From Plastoroseomonas arctica (GTDB taxonomy: Bacteria; Pseudomonadota; Alphaproteobacteria; Acetobacterales; Acetobacteraceae), in contig NZ_JAAEDH010000006.1 in assembly GCF_018128965.1 (NCBI RefSeq), forward strand, positions 1-64,000: DNA of 64,000 bases, written 5' to 3'. Positions 25,008 to 35,884 of this stretch are shown here, in pieces. Both the position numbers and the translations under genes were made by a program. The stretch's first letter is position 1. Every line of letters starts with the position of its first letter. The notes beneath the pieces are model-generated. The model was not told the DNA's origin. It worked only from the letters and a program-made list of their open reading frames with translations, and did no database searches.

Positions 25008-26315
25008 TCACGGGCGGCCAATGGAATGATAGCGGAAACCGGCCTCACGCATCACGGCCGGATCCCAGACATTGCGCAGGTCGAGAACGACGTCGCCGCG
25101 CATCGCGGTCTTGAGCCGGTCGGCCGAGAGGGCGCGGAATTCGTTCCATTCGGTCAGCAGGACCAGCGCATCGGCACCGCTTGCCGCGTCGAGCGGATTT
25201 TCGGCGTAGCGCACGCCGGCCGGCAGCAGCGGACGCGCGACCTCGGTTCCGGCCGGGTCGAAGGCGGCGAGTTGCGCGCCGGCGGCCGCCAGCAGCGGCA
25301 TCACCGTCAGCGACGGCGCATCGCGCATGTCGTCGGTCTCGGGCTTGAAGGTCAGGCCCAGCACCGCGATTGTCTTAGCCGCGACGGATCCGCCGCAGGC
25401 GGCAATGATCCGCCCCGCCATGGCTTCCTTGCGCGTCTCGTTCACGGCGACCGTCGTCTCCACCAGGCGCATGGGGCTGCCGTAGTCCTGGCCGGTGCGG
25501 GCGAAGGCCAGCGTGTCCTTGGGGAAGCAGGAACCGCCATAGCCGGGACCCGGGTGGAGGAATTTGCGGCCGATCCTGCCATCGAGGCCGATGCCACGCG
25601 CCACGTCGTGCACATCCGCTCCGACCTTCTCGCACAGGTCGGCGACTTCGTTGATGAAGGTGATCTTCATCGCGAGGAATGCGTTGGCCGCGTACTTGAT
25701 CATCTCGGCCGTCTCGACGGCGGTCGCGACCACCGGCGTCTCGATGAGGAACAGCGGGCGGTAGAGGCGCTTCAGCACCGCCTCGGCGCGCTCGGAATCG
25801 ACCCCGATGACGACGCGGTCGGGGCGCATGAAGTCGCCGATCGCGTTGCCTTCGCGGAGGAATTCCGGGTTCGAGGCGATCTCGATCGCGAGCTCCGGCC
25901 TGATCCGGCGCACGATCTCGCGCAGCTTCGCGCCGGTGCCGACGGGCACGGTCGACTTGGTCACCAGCACCACCGGCCCCGTCACGGCCCGCGCGACCTC
26001 CTCGGCGGCGGCGAAGACGTAGCTCAGATCGGCATGGCCATCACCGCGACGGGTCGGGGTGCCGACGGCGAGGAACACCGCTTCCGCCCGGCTCACCGCA
26101 TGGTTGAGGTCGGTGGTGAAATCGAGCCGGCCGTCGCGCACATTCTCGGCGACAAGCTTTTCGAGCCCGGGCTCGTAGATCGGGATGCGGCCCCCCAGCA
26201 GCGCTTCGATCTTCGCGGGATCCTTGTCCAGAACGACGACGTCGTGGCCGAACTCGGCCAGGCAGGCGCCGGAGACCAGGCCCACATAGCCCGCACCGAT
26301 CATAGTGATGTGCAT
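25008..26315 (-). CDS. ugd: UDP-glucose 6-dehydrogenase
   Basis: A 435-residue NAD-dependent enzyme converting UDP-glucose to UDP-glucuronate for surface polysaccharides. N-terminal Rossmann motif GAGYVG (7-12), signature EPGLEKL (48-54), the NPEFLREG loop (149-156) and catalytic Cys263 in GGSCFPKD are all intact. Length is normal. It lies 45 bases downstream of the mprF-like gene and just upstream of phosphomannomutase, forming an envelope-related group with them. Confidence 0.95.
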   Translation of the reverse strand: MHITMIGAGYVGLVSGACLAEFGHDVVVLDKDPAKIEALLGGRIPIYEPGLEKLVAENVRDGRLDFTTDLNHAVSRAEAVFLAVGTPTRRGDGHADLSYVFAAAEEVARAVTGPVVLVTKSTVPVGTGAKLREIVRRIRPELAIEIASNPEFLREGNAIGDFMRPDRVVIGVDSERAEAVLKRLYRPLFLIETPVVATAVETAEMIKYAANAFLAMKITFINEVADLCEKVGADVHDVARGIGLDGRIGRKFLHPGPGYGGSCFPKDTLAFARTGQDYGSPMRLVETTVAVNETRKEAMAGRIIAACGGSVAAKTIAVLGLTFKPETDDMRDAPSLTVMPLLAAAGAQLAAFDPAGTEVARPLLPAGVRYAENPLDAASGADALVLLTEWNEFRALSADRLKTAMRGDVVLDLRNVWDPAVMREAGFRYHSIGRP

Positions 26316-26360
26316 CGTCTCAGCCCTTTTGCCGGCGGAGGCAGAAGCTTCCCGCCGGGG

Positions 26361-28307
26361 TCATGTTAGGTCCTGCCGCTCACGCAAGAGTAGGCGCAGA
26401 TTGTCAATATCGTGTTCCGCGCGGCACGCAATGAAGCTCGGCGGCGCCCCTGGTGCGGCCACCATCGGAAACGCGGTCAGGCCGATATCGGCGTAGACGC
26501 GCTGCAGCTCGGGACCCACGCGCCAGAACGCCGGATCGACCCGCGCCGATTCGCAGAGATCGCGGAAACGCCAGATGGCGGAGATGCGGTCACGCGTCTC
26601 GCCGCCGGGATCGCCAAGCGCGAGCCAGACGCCGCTGCGCTTGAGGAAGGCGAGACCGGCCACGCCCGCTTCGCCGAAGACGGCGCCATCCGCCTCCGGC
26701 GGTGCCTCCGCGCCGAGGCTTGCCAGGCGCTCACGGACCTCCGGCGTATAGGCCAGCGCCGGGTTCCGCGCCGGCCGCAGCAGTCGCAGCAGCGCGACAA
26801 GCAGCAGAATTGCGGACAGCCCGACGGTGAAGCGCAGCGAATCGGGTGCTGCCGCCGAAAGCACCACCTGCCACCAGCTCGCATCCGCGACCGCGCCATC
26901 ATAGGCGACGAGGGCCAGGGTGATGGCACACGCCGCGACCGCGCCGAGCGCGAGCGTCGTCTCAGCCGACACCGTTTCCGACAGCAGCCGCGCATCGCGA
27001 TAGAAGGCGCTGCGCGTCGCCGCCAGCAGGGCGAAGACCAGCAGGAAGGCGCCCCACAACCACCAGGCCTCGCCGCGCAGCCACAGGATCGCCGCGCCGT
27101 TCAGCAGCAGCAGCAAGCCCAGCTGCATCGCCACGCGCAGGCGCCGGACCATCCCGTACCCGATCAGCAGCAGCAGCGACCCCACGACGGAGGCCGCGAA
27201 ATGCGAGGCGATGGCGGCGGTCGGGCCGGCCCATTCCTCCATCAGCGTCCCCTTCACCGGCAGGGCGCCGACGAAGATCAGGACGGTCCCGCCCAACCCG
27301 ATCAGGGATGCCAGCGCCGGGGCTTCCAGCGCCTCGCCGCCGCGCAGGTTCGCCGTGAGTTTTCCCAACGCGGCCCGGCGCTGGGTCAGCTCGAAGGCCG
27401 CGAAGAGGCCGCCGGCCACGAATAGCGGGATGATGTAGTAGTAGAGGCGGAACAGCAGCAGCGCGCCGACCGCGTGTGACGGTGGCATGTAGGGCTGCAG
27501 GGCCAGCAGCATGAAGCCGTCGAACACGCCGATGCCGCCCGGCACGCTTGCCGCGATCCCCGCCGTATATCCCGCGACGTAAATGCCCAGGAAGATGATG
27601 AAGGTCAGCCCGTCGGCTGCGGGGAGCAAGGTGTAGAAGATGGCCGCGGTCACCGCGACATCCACGCTTGCGAGTGCGACCTGCGCCAAGGCCATCTTCA
27701 GACCAGGCAGGTTGATGTCGTGGCCGAAGATGCGAATACGCGACACGAGGCGCGAGAGCACGACGTAGGTGAGGACCGTGGTCCACAGGACGATGGCGAT
27801 CACCCGCATCGCCCAGCTCGGCACATGGTCGCGGAACCAGGGCAGGATATCCGGCTGGACCATTAGCACCAGCCCGCCCAGGGCAAAGCCCCCGAGCCCG
27901 TAGGTGAGGCTGGTGAAGGCGACGATCTTCGCGATCTCGAGCGAGGTCAGCCCCCAGGCGGCGTAGAAGCGATACCGCACTGCCGCCCCGGAAACCGCCG
28001 CGAAGCCGAGATTATGCGCGAGCGTGTACGACACGAAGGAGGCAAGCGAGGTGCGCGCGTAGCTCACCGGATGCCCCGCATAGACCGAGCCCAGCCGGTC
28101 GTAGATGGTAAGCACCGCGAAGGCGACGAGCGTCAGGCCGCCGGCGATCCAGAGGGCCGATGGCGGGATCGCCGCCAGGGCGGTGCCGATATCGGCGACC
28201 GACAGGCCGCGAAACTCGCGCTGCACGACGTAGATCGCGCCGACCAGCAGGGCCAGGCCGAAGGCGGTCGGCCCGTGCCGGCGCAGCAGCGGCCAGGCGG
28301 CACTCAA
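26361..28307 (-). CDS. MprF-like membrane protein with truncated synthase domain
   Basis: A 648-residue protein. Residues about 1-300 form the UPF0104/flippase-type membrane region and about 310-500 a second membrane group, as in MprF (phosphatidylglycerol lysyltransferase/flippase). From about 515 a DUF2156-type transferase domain starts (AVFGEAGVAGLAFLKRSGVWLALGDP) but stops after about 130 residues, roughly a third of the usual domain; full MprF is about 850. Just past YADIGLTAF the expected continuation is absent and an unrelated tail follows. Lysyl transfer is therefore doubtful, while the flippase part could function. Its start overlaps the lysK stop (ATGA), tying it to the enzyme that makes Lys-tRNA. 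Confidence 0.8.
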   Translation of the reverse strand: MSAAWPLLRRHGPTAFGLALLVGAIYVVQREFRGLSVADIGTALAAIPPSALWIAGGLTLVAFAVLTIYDRLGSVYAGHPVSYARTSLASFVSYTLAHNLGFAAVSGAAVRYRFYAAWGLTSLEIAKIVAFTSLTYGLGGFALGGLVLMVQPDILPWFRDHVPSWAMRVIAIVLWTTVLTYVVLSRLVSRIRIFGHDINLPGLKMALAQVALASVDVAVTAAIFYTLLPAADGLTFIIFLGIYVAGYTAGIAASVPGGIGVFDGFMLLALQPYMPPSHAVGALLLFRLYYYIIPLFVAGGLFAAFELTQRRAALGKLTANLRGGEALEAPALASLIGLGGTVLIFVGALPVKGTLMEEWAGPTAAIASHFAASVVGSLLLLIGYGMVRRLRVAMQLGLLLLLNGAAILWLRGEAWWLWGAFLLVFALLAATRSAFYRDARLLSETVSAETTLALGAVAACAITLALVAYDGAVADASWWQVVLSAAAPDSLRFTVGLSAILLLVALLRLLRPARNPALAYTPEVRERLASLGAEAPPEADGAVFGEAGVAGLAFLKRSGVWLALGDPGGETRDRISAIWRFRDLCESARVDPAFWRVGPELQRVYADIGLTAFPMVAAPGAPPSFIACRAEHDIDNLRLLLRERQDLT

Positions 28308-29953
28308 GCCGCCGCATCCCCGGCGCCGCGCGCCAGCGCCGCTTCGATCAGCCGCACGGTTTCGGCGACGCCCATGACGGCGACCGTGCCGCCGAAGCGT
28401 GGCCCTTCGGTCTTGCCGAGCAGCACCTCGTAGAGGGCGCTGAACCAGGCGCGGGAGACACCCATGCGGCCGTCCTTCGTGAGTTCGAGGAAGGGCGCCC
28501 GGCGGCCGGCATCATAGACCGCGTCCTGGATGGCGCTCTCTCGGGCGGCTCCCGGTGGAATGGCCAGGAAATCCGGCTCCCGTTCGAGCAGCAGGCGCAC
28601 CAGTTCGCGCATGGCGACCGCTTCCTCCGGCGTCGCGGACCGGAACCGGCGCGCGGGGGCAATGTAGTCGCCCCAATAGGCGCAGGCATTGGCGACCAGC
28701 CCATCAAGGAAGGGATCGTTCCCCGGATCGCTCGCCGGGTGATATTTCCGGATATAGGCCCAGAGCTTGGCCGGCTCGGTGGTGTTCGCGATGCCGGCGA
28801 TGTTGAGCAGGGTGGCGTAGGAGATCGCCGGCGGCGGGGTGTTCGGAAGAACGCCGCCATGGATGTGCCAGGCGGGGTTCTTCATGGCGTCGAGCGGCGC
28901 CGCCTCGCCCTCCGCGCGCACCTGCTCGAGCGCCGCCACATAGCCATCCACCGCGCGCGGGATGACGTCGAAATACAGCCTCTTGGCGCGTTGCGGCGCC
29001 TGGTACATGAAGAAGGCGAGGCTCTCCGGTGGCGCGTAGCGCAGCCATTCGTCGATGGTCAGCCCATTGCCTTTGGACTTGCTGATCTTGTGGCCTTCGT
29101 CGTCGAGGAACAGCTCGTAGGTGAAGGTGATCGGCGGCTCGGCACCGAGCACCCGGCAGATCGCCGAGGACAGCTTCACGCTGTCGATGAGGTCCTTGCC
29201 GGACATCTCGTAATCCACGCCCAGGGCGAACCAGCGCAGCGCCCAATCCGCCTTCCACTGCGCCTTGCAGTGGCCGCCGGTGATGCGCGTCTCGAACCGC
29301 GCGCCGGTTTCGGGGTCGCGCCATTGCAAGGCATCCCGGTCCGGCAGCACGGCATCCATCGGCACCTGCATCACCACGCCGGTCGCGGGATGGATCGGCA
29401 GGAAGGGCGAATATGTCGCGCGCCGGTCGGGCCCCAGGCTCGGCAGGATCACCTGGCGCACCTGCTCGTGGCACTCCGCCATGCGGAGCAGCGCCGCGTC
29501 GAACCGGCCGGCGCGGTAGGTCTCGGTGCTGGAGACGAACTCGTACTGGAAGCCGAAGGCGTCGAGGAAGGCCTGCAGGCGGGCATTGTTATGCGCGCCG
29601 AAGCTCGCATGCGTGCCGAAGGGATCCGGGATGGCGGTCAGCGACCGGCCAAGATGCTCGGTCAGCATGGCCTTGTTCGGGACGTTGTCGGGCACCTTGC
29701 GCAGGCCATCCATGTCGTCGCTGAAGGCGATCAGCCGCGCAGGCAGGCCGGTCATCTGCTCGAAGGCGCGCTTGACCCAGGTGGTACGCGCGACCTCGCC
29801 GAAGGTGCCGATGTGCGGCAGGCCGGAGGGGCCGTACCCCGTCTCGAACAGCGCGCCCGAGGGTTTCGGCGTGGCCGCCAGGCGGTCGGCGACGCGCGCC
29901 GCTTCCTCGAAGGGCCAGGCCTTAACGCCGCGGAGGGACTCTCGCTCGATCAT
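28304..29953 (-). CDS. lysK: Lysyl-tRNA synthetase, class I
   Basis: A 549-residue class I LysRS, which charges tRNA-Lys. HIGH-like PHIG (46-49) and KMSKS-like KISKSKG (289-295) are present with correct spacing, plus the class I LysRS features GGHCKAQWKADWALRW (227-242) and MSGKDLIDS (250-258). Alphaproteobacteria and archaea commonly use this form instead of the class II enzyme, which supports the taxonomic reading. It is the first gene of the lysK-mprF-like-ugd-pmm run, with a four-base overlap to the mprF-like gene. Confidence 0.96.
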   Translation of the reverse strand: MIERESLRGVKAWPFEEAARVADRLAATPKPSGALFETGYGPSGLPHIGTFGEVARTTWVKRAFEQMTGLPARLIAFSDDMDGLRKVPDNVPNKAMLTEHLGRSLTAIPDPFGTHASFGAHNNARLQAFLDAFGFQYEFVSSTETYRAGRFDAALLRMAECHEQVRQVILPSLGPDRRATYSPFLPIHPATGVVMQVPMDAVLPDRDALQWRDPETGARFETRITGGHCKAQWKADWALRWFALGVDYEMSGKDLIDSVKLSSAICRVLGAEPPITFTYELFLDDEGHKISKSKGNGLTIDEWLRYAPPESLAFFMYQAPQRAKRLYFDVIPRAVDGYVAALEQVRAEGEAAPLDAMKNPAWHIHGGVLPNTPPPAISYATLLNIAGIANTTEPAKLWAYIRKYHPASDPGNDPFLDGLVANACAYWGDYIAPARRFRSATPEEAVAMRELVRLLLEREPDFLAIPPGAARESAIQDAVYDAGRRAPFLELTKDGRMGVSRAWFSALYEVLLGKTEGPRFGGTVAVMGVAETVRLIEAALARGAGDAAA

Positions 29954-30102
29954 GCAGGCCAGATGGCAGGGGCGGGCGGCGGGGTCAACGCGGCGTTGCG
30001 CGCCCGAACCCTTCGGGCCGCATGCCGGCCCTGCATCGGCGATTGTGGCGTGCGCCGCCGGGTTCGGCTAATCGGGATGTCGTTTGAACAAGGAAGGGTG
30101 TC

Positions 30103-31125
30103 ATGCGCGTTGGCGTGATCGGTGCAACCGGGGCTGTCGGCAAGGAGCTGGTGGCGGTGCTGGGCAAGCGGAGCTTTCCGGTCACGGAGCTGCGCCTCTT
30201 CGCCTCCACACGCTCGGCCGGCACCCGCACCCATACGCCCTTCGGCGAGGTGGCGATCGAAGCCTTCACGCCCGAAGCCGCGCGCGGGCTGGACCTCGCA
30301 CTGCTGGCTGTCTCGGGTGATTTCGCCAAGGCGCATGCGCGCGCGCTGGCCGAACAGGGCATCGCGGTGGTGGACAATTCCTCGGCATTGCGGCTGGAGG
30401 CGGACGTGCCGCTGGTGGTGCCCGAAGTGAACGCGGGTGCGATCGGCGCCCACCGCCTCATCGCCAACCCCAACTGCACCACGGCCATCCTGGTCGTCGC
30501 CCTGGAGCCGCTGCGCAAGGCGTTTGGCCTGAAGCGCGTGATCGTCTCCACCTACCAGGCCGCCAGCGGCGCCGGCGCCGAAGGCATGGCCGAGCTGGAG
30601 CGGGAGACGCGCCGCGCCCTGCTCGAGGGCCAGAGCGCCGGGCACGAGGTGTTCGCGCATCCCCTGCCCTTCAACGTCATCCCGCACATCGATAGCTTCC
30701 AGCCGAATGGCTACACGCGCGAGGAGATGAAGGTCGTCTGGGAAAGCCGGAAGATCATGGGCCAGCCGGACCTGCTGATCTCCTGCACCGCCGTCCGCAT
30801 CCCAACCTTCCGCGTCCATGGCGAGGCGGTGACGATCGAGACCGAGCGGCCCATCACCGCCGAGGCCGCCCGCGAGATCCTCGCAGCCGCCCCCGGCGTT
30901 GTGGTCGTCGATGAGCCCGGCGCCAATCGCTACCCGATGCCGCTGACGGCGACCGGGCGCGACGATGTCGAAGCCGGCCGCATCCGTGCCAACCCTGTCT
31001 TCGGCGATCACGGCCTCGATTTCTTCCTCTGCGGCGACCAGCTGCTCAAGGGTGCCGCGCTGAACGCGGTGCAGATCGCCGAGGGCATGCGCGCGGGCAT
31101 TGAGGAGCGCCGGCGCGCTGGCTGA
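30103..31125 (+). CDS. asd: Aspartate-semialdehyde dehydrogenase
   Basis: A 340-residue NADPH-dependent enzyme that makes aspartate semialdehyde, the branch point for lysine, diaminopimelate, threonine and methionine. NADP-binding GATGAVG (7-13), the catalytic Cys125 in NPNCTT, and the conserved [11 protein letters not shown] segment (about 187-197) are intact. GGAAGGG lies just upstream of the ATG. A 149-base region divergent from lysK must hold the promoters of both. The helicase gene downstream overlaps its 3' end. Confidence 0.96.
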   Translation: MRVGVIGATGAVGKELVAVLGKRSFPVTELRLFASTRSAGTRTHTPFGEVAIEAFTPEAARGLDLALLAVSGDFAKAHARALAEQGIAVVDNSSALRLEADVPLVVPEVNAGAIGAHRLIANPNCTTAILVVALEPLRKAFGLKRVIVSTYQAASGAGAEGMAELERETRRALLEGQSAGHEVFAHPLPFNVIPHIDSFQPNGYTREEMKVVWESRKIMGQPDLLISCTAVRIPTFRVHGEAVTIETERPITAEAAREILAAAPGVVVVDEPGANRYPMPLTATGRDDVEAGRIRANPVFGDHGLDFFLCGDQLLKGAALNAVQIAEGMRAGIEERRRAG

Positions 31126-33895
31126 GCGCGCGCCCCGGCCACCACGCCTGCTGCTGCCGGATGCGCCGGCGCTGGTGGCTGAACAGGGTCGCGCCGCGCT
31201 GCTGACGCCCGACGGGGAGTTCCTGTGGCTCTCCGGCGCCGAGCTGCTGGGTCGGGACGAGACGCCGCCGATGCTGGTGCACGCGCCGGCGACGGCGCGG
31301 CGGCTTGGCCTGTCCAGCATTCCCGGCGCGCATGACCTGCTGGAGCTGTTCGCCTTCTGTCGCCCGGCGCAGCCCTGCGCGCCGACGCCGCGCGGGCTCG
31401 CGATGGCGCTCGGCATCGAGCCGCCCAAGGACATCGAGGCGCTGGCGGCCCTGCTGCCGGAACTGGCGACCGCCATGCTTCGCGAATTGGCCCGGCGCAG
31501 GGCCGAGCCGATCAACCGCGACGCGGCCTCTCTCGCGGCGCGCATGGCCGAGGCGGCGGACTGGCCTTGGGCGGCGTCGGTCCTCGCGGCCCTGGGTCAG
31601 GATGATGTGTCACCCGCCACGCATGGGCTGAAGCCCTGGCGACGGCTCGTGGACTGGGAGGACACCGCGCCCCCGCCCCCGGCCGCGAGCTTCGGCGTGG
31701 AGCCGCGCGAGGCCCGCCAGCGCCTGGCGGAGATGCTGGGCGAGGGGGCCGAGCAACGCCCGCAACAGGCCGACTACGCTTCCGCCGCCGCGGCCGCCTT
31801 CGCACCCCGCGAGGCACCCGGCGCGCCGCGCATGGTGCTGGCGGAGGCCGGCACGGGCACCGGCAAGACGCTGGGCTACATCGCGCCGGCCAGCCTCTGG
31901 GCGGAGCGCAACGGCGCGCCCGTGTGGATCTCGACCTTCACCCGCAACCTCCAGCGCCAGATCGACCAGGAGCTGGTGCGCCTCTACCCGGACCCGGACG
32001 AGCGCAGGCGCAAGGTGGCGATCCGCAAGGGGCGGGAAAACTACCTCTGCCTGCTGAACCTGGAGGAGGCGGTGGGAAGCGCCGGGCTCGGCGGCCAGAC
32101 CGTGCCGCTCGCGCTCGTCGCGCGCTGGGTACTGGCAACGCGCGACGGTGACCTCATGGGCGGCGACTTCCCCGGCTGGCTGGGGGAGCTGTTCGGCCAG
32201 CAGGCGGTCTCATCGCTGGCCGACCGGCGCGGCGAGTGCATCCATTCCGCCTGCCCGCACTACAAGACCTGCTTCGTCGAGCATTCCATCCGCCGGGCGC
32301 GCGGGGCCACGATCGTCATCGCTAACCACGCGCTCGTGATGGTGCAGGCGGCGTTCGGCGGCGGCGAGAATGGCCGGCCGCTGCGCCTGGTCTTCGACGA
32401 GGGGCACCACCTGTTCGACGCCGCCGACAGCGCCTTCTCCGCCGCGCTGACCGGCGGCGAGACGGCCGAGCTGCGCCGCTGGCTGCTGGGCGCCGAGGGC
32501 GGCCGGTCGCGGGCGCGCGGGCTTCGCCGCCGCCTCGAAGACATCATGGGCGGCAAGCCCGACATCATGACCCCGCTCGAGGCAGCGTTGCAGGCGGCGC
32601 GCGCGCTGCCGCCCGGCGGCTGGTACGCGCGGCTCGGCGAAGCCGAGGGCGACAACCCGGCGGAGGGCTTTCTCCGCACCGTGCGCCTGCAGGTCCTCGC
32701 CCGAACCGCGGATGCCGACGCCGGCTATGCCTCGGAGTGCGACCTGCACCCGGTCCAGCCGGAGCTGCCGCCCGCCGCGGAGTTGTTCGAACGCGCGCTG
32801 GCGCGGCTGGAGGCGCCGCTCAAGACATTGCGGGACCGTCTGACCGCCATGCTCGAGGATGAGGGCGAGGAGCTCGACGCCGGCGCACGCATCCGCATGG
32901 AGGCCGCCTGCCGGTCGCTCGAGCGCAGGGCGCTCGCGCCGCTGGCCGCATGGGGCGCGATGCTGCGACGCGTGCAGGAATCAACACCCGAGCCGGGCCG
33001 GCGACCGGACTTCGTCGATTGGCTCACGCTGGAGCGCCGTGATGGCCGTGACATCGACGCCGGCATGCACCGCCACTATCTCGACCCGACCATTCCCTTC
33101 GCGACGACCGTTGCCGCCGCCGCGCATGGCTTGCTCGTGACCTCGGCCACGCTGCGCGACGAGGGCGGCGACAGCGAGGATGCCGAGGCCGCCTGGCGCG
33201 GCGCGGAAGCGCGCACCGGCGCCTCGCACCTGCCGCTGCCGGCGCTGCGCGCGGCGATGGCCTCGCCCTTCGACTACGCCGCCAGCACGCGGGCCTTCGT
33301 GGTCTCCGACATACGCCAGGGCGATGTGGGGCAGCTGGCCGGGGCGATGCGCGCCTTGTTCCTGGCCTCCGGTGGCGGGGCGCTGGGCCTGTTCACCGCG
33401 ATACGCCGGTTGCGGGAGACCCATGCGCGCATCGCGCCGGCGCTGGAAGCGGCGGGCATCCCGCTCTATGCGCAACACGTCGATGCCATGGACAATGCCT
33501 CGCTCGTCGACGTGTTCCGCGCCGAGGAGGATGCCTGCCTGCTTGGGACGGATGCGATGCGCGACGGCGTCGACGTGCCGGGCCGCTCGTTGCGGCTGCT
33601 GGTGTTCGACCGGGTGCCCTGGCCGCGCCCCACCATCCTGCATCGCGAGCGGCGGACGCATCTCTCCGAAGGGCGCGCGAAGGATTACGACGACGCGATC
33701 GCGCGACACCGGCTGCGGCAAGCCTTCGGGCGCCTCATTCGCCGGGCGGACGACAAGGGCGTCTTCGTCATCCTGGATCCGCGCACGCCGACCCGCCTGC
33801 TCGCGGGATTGCCCGCGGGTGTCGAGGTGCGCCGTTTGCCATTGGTCGAGGTGGTTCGTTCGGTCGGTGAGTTCCTGCAGCGGCCCGCCGGCTAG
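31100..33895 (+). CDS. DinG/XPD-family ATP-dependent DNA helicase
   Basis: A 931-residue superfamily 2 helicase. Walker A GTGTGKT (251-257), a Cys cluster typical of the Fe-S domain (one Cys in NYLCLL, three in [13 protein letters not shown] about 90 residues on), DEGH box (LVFDEGHH) and C-terminal motifs [13 protein letters not shown] and [10 protein letters not shown] are all visible. The N-terminal 240 residues form an extension not needed for helicase activity; I cannot assign it. The start is uncertain: TTG at 31100 overlaps asd by 26 bases, and no strong ribosome site is visible. Likely role: unwinding of repair or replication intermediates. Confidence 0.88.
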   Translation: MRSAGALAERAPRPPRLLLPDAPALVAEQGRAALLTPDGEFLWLSGAELLGRDETPPMLVHAPATARRLGLSSIPGAHDLLELFAFCRPAQPCAPTPRGLAMALGIEPPKDIEALAALLPELATAMLRELARRRAEPINRDAASLAARMAEAADWPWAASVLAALGQDDVSPATHGLKPWRRLVDWEDTAPPPPAASFGVEPREARQRLAEMLGEGAEQRPQQADYASAAAAAFAPREAPGAPRMVLAEAGTGTGKTLGYIAPASLWAERNGAPVWISTFTRNLQRQIDQELVRLYPDPDERRRKVAIRKGRENYLCLLNLEEAVGSAGLGGQTVPLALVARWVLATRDGDLMGGDFPGWLGELFGQQAVSSLADRRGECIHSACPHYKTCFVEHSIRRARGATIVIANHALVMVQAAFGGGENGRPLRLVFDEGHHLFDAADSAFSAALTGGETAELRRWLLGAEGGRSRARGLRRRLEDIMGGKPDIMTPLEAALQAARALPPGGWYARLGEAEGDNPAEGFLRTVRLQVLARTADADAGYASECDLHPVQPELPPAAELFERALARLEAPLKTLRDRLTAMLEDEGEELDAGARIRMEAACRSLERRALAPLAAWGAMLRRVQESTPEPGRRPDFVDWLTLERRDGRDIDAGMHRHYLDPTIPFATTVAAAAHGLLVTSATLRDEGGDSEDAEAAWRGAEARTGASHLPLPALRAAMASPFDYAASTRAFVVSDIRQGDVGQLAGAMRALFLASGGGALGLFTAIRRLRETHARIAPALEAAGIPLYAQHVDAMDNASLVDVFRAEEDACLLGTDAMRDGVDVPGRSLRLLVFDRVPWPRPTILHRERRTHLSEGRAKDYDDAIARHRLRQAFGRLIRRADDKGVFVILDPRTPTRLLAGLPAGVEVRRLPLVEVVRSVGEFLQRPAG

Positions 33896-34144
33896 CGCCT
33901 GATCCGCGGACGCGAGTTTGCCGGAGCGATGAACCCTCGGATGCGACATGGCCCACCGGTTTCCGCGCCTGCGAAAGACGGTGCAGCGAGAGCGAACCGA
34001 CAGCGAGAATAGAAGCGCGATCGTCCGCCTCTCACCATTGCATGAGCATCGAAGGTGAGGCGTGCACGGGGCGAAACTTCAATTCCGACGCCGCATTGCG
34101 TCCGGGTCCGCGCACACACGCGCCGAACTGAAGGAGCTACCGCA

Positions 34145-34459
34145 ATGCCGCAATTCGCATCGACCATCAAGCACGTCCAGGAGGGTGTGAAAGGCTTCAC
34201 GATCAGCGTCGCCGTGAAGAACATCGAAGGTTGGGAAGCCACGCTCAACGAGATGGATACGCCGGGCGCAAAGGGGATCGTGCGTGACCTGGAGCGTTTG
34301 AAGAAGCTGCTCCAGGCCGACACCATCAACGGCGAGAGCGTCAAGGAACTCGTCGGAAAGCTGGGCAAGGCGACCGTGACTCTGGCCGGCAAGGCCGAGT
34401 CGAAGAACGCCGAGAAGGCGAAGCAGCTCGGCGAGGCGCTGGCGAAGGCCGCGGCGTAA
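34145..34459 (+). CDS. Small conserved hypothetical protein
   Basis: A 104-residue, highly helical, Lys/Glu/Ala-rich protein. AAGGAG lies about 8 bases before the ATG at 34145. The sequence has a strand-rich start (STIKHVQEGVKGFTISVAV), then two amphipathic helices, and a KAESKNAEKAKQ tail with coiled-coil character. I do not recognise a family. It stands alone, with a 249-base upstream region in which I see no gene and no clear promoter, and a GC-rich stem (GCGCGC flanking a TATATC loop) about 10 bases after its stop that may end transcription. Confidence 0.7.
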   Translation: MPQFASTIKHVQEGVKGFTISVAVKNIEGWEATLNEMDTPGAKGIVRDLERLKKLLQADTINGESVKELVGKLGKATVTLAGKAESKNAEKAKQLGEALAKAAA

Positions 34460-34630
34460 CACTGCGAGGGCGCGCTATATCGCGCGCGCTCGGCTGACCT
34501 GATCCGAGGCGGCGCTGCGTCTCCCATTGAAGCGCAGTGCCGACTTGGAACGGTCCGGAAAGAAGCAGGCTCATGCGTGCGGGATTTTGTGCCGTGGCAA
34601 GTGTCACGTTGCGTGACGTCTCGGCAATCT

Positions 34631-34707
34631 TGGCGCGCCCGAAGAGATTCGAACTCCTGACCCCCAGATTCGTAGTCTGGTGCTCTATCCAGCTGAGCTA
34701 CGGGCGC
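34631..34707 (-). tRNA. tRNA-Arg (ACG)
   Basis: A 77-base cloverleaf on the minus strand. Acceptor stem GCGCCCG pairs with CGGGCGC (34701-34707 with 34635-34641), the D arm is AGCTCAGCTGGATAGAGC, the anticodon loop is CTACGAA with anticodon ACG, and the T arm ends GGTTCGAATC-like (read here as GAGTTCGAATCTC). The 3' CCA is encoded (34631-34633). Anticodon ACG is normally edited to ICG and reads CGU, CGC and CGA. No phage-like sequence adjoins it. Confidence 0.97.
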
Positions 34708-34758
34708 CCCGAGAGGAAGGGGGAATTAGCCGAGGCGCGGCGGGGCCGCAACCCCCAT

Positions 34759-35871
34759 TCACGCCGCAAGCTTGTCGAGCTCGCGCACAATCGCTTCGCC
34801 CATCACGCTCGTCCCGATGCGCGCCATCCCGGCCTGCATGATGTCGGCCGTGCGCAGGCCACCGGCGAGCACGCGTTCCACCGCCTTCTCCACCAGCGCC
34901 GCATCCTCGTCGAGCCCGAAGGACCAGCGCAGCAGCATCGCGAAGGAGAGCATCTGCGCGCAGGGATTGGCCACGCCCTTGCCGGCGATGTCGGGCGCAC
35001 TGCCGTGGATGGGTTCATACAGCGCATGGCGGCGCCCCGCGCCGTCCGGCGCGCCGAGCGTCGCCGATGGCAGCATGCCCAGGGAACCCGTCAGCGCCGC
35101 GGCCAGGTCGGAGAGCACGTCGCCGAACAGGTTCGACCCGAGGATCACGTCGAACTGCTTGGGGCGCGAGCAGAGCTGCATCGCGCAGTTGTCGGCATAC
35201 ATGTTCTCGAGCTCGACATCGATGAACTCGGCCTTGTGAACCTCGCCGACTACGGCCCGCCAAAGCCGGCCAGACTGCATGACGTTCGCCTTGTCGACGC
35301 TCGTCACCTTGTTGCGCCGCTTGCGGGCGAGATCGAAGGCGACGCGCGCGACGCGCGCGATCTCATCCTCGGTGTAGACTTCGGTGTCGATGCCGCGGCG
35401 CTTGCCGTTCGCCATCACCTCGATGCCGCGCGGCTCACCGAAATAGATGCCGCCGGTGGATTCGCGCACGATCATCAGGTCGAGGCCGCGAACCAGGTCA
35501 GGCTTCAGCGAGGAGGCGTCGGCCAACGCGTCGAGCACCACCGCGGGACGCAGATTGGCGAACAGGCCCAGGTCCTTGCGCAGACGAAGAACGCCGAGCT
35601 CGGGCCGCTGGTCGAACGGCAGCTGGTCCCATTGCGGTCCGCCGACGCTGCCGAACAGCACCGCATCCGCCGCGCGCGCCGCCGCCACGGTGCTGTCGGG
35701 ACAGGGCGAGCCTTCCGCCTCGATTGCGGCGCCGCCAACGAGACCCTCGACGACGTTGAAGGTAACGCTACGGCGGCGATCCATCCATTCGATCACGCGC
35801 CGCACTTCGCGCATGACCTCCGGGCCGATGCCATCGCCTGGCAGGATCAGCAGCGTCTTGTTCGATGCCAT
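34759..35871 (-). CDS. leuB: 3-isopropylmalate dehydrogenase
   Basis: A 370-residue NAD-dependent decarboxylating dehydrogenase of leucine synthesis. Clear blocks: GDGIGPEV (13-20), the substrate-binding Arg set with [19 protein letters not shown] (about 130-148), the metal-binding Asp region [15 protein letters not shown] (about 239-253) and the NAD motif [15 protein letters not shown] (about 289-303). Full length. It is last in leuC-leuD-leuB, 13 bases after leuD. Confidence 0.96.
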   Translation of the reverse strand: MASNKTLLILPGDGIGPEVMREVRRVIEWMDRRRSVTFNVVEGLVGGAAIEAEGSPCPDSTVAAARAADAVLFGSVGGPQWDQLPFDQRPELGVLRLRKDLGLFANLRPAVVLDALADASSLKPDLVRGLDLMIVRESTGGIYFGEPRGIEVMANGKRRGIDTEVYTEDEIARVARVAFDLARKRRNKVTSVDKANVMQSGRLWRAVVGEVHKAEFIDVELENMYADNCAMQLCSRPKQFDVILGSNLFGDVLSDLAAALTGSLGMLPSATLGAPDGAGRRHALYEPIHGSAPDIAGKGVANPCAQMLSFAMLLRWSFGLDEDAALVEKAVERVLAGGLRTADIMQAGMARIGTSVMGEAIVRELDKLAA

Positions 35872-35884
35872 CGGGATGGTGTCC

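Noticed and set aside
28160-30118. 652-residue plus-strand frame opposite lysK
   Set aside because: Class I LysRS motifs on the minus strand are decisive; the plus frame shows no domain.
34603-34617. GTCACG-TTG-CGTGAC palindrome near the tRNA as an operator
   Set aside because: It lies downstream of the minus-strand tRNA and matches no operator I know; it may be a weak terminator stem.
34631-34707. tRNA-Arg as an integration site for a mobile element
   Set aside because: No integrase or duplicated tRNA end lies nearby; leuB and a small gene flank it.
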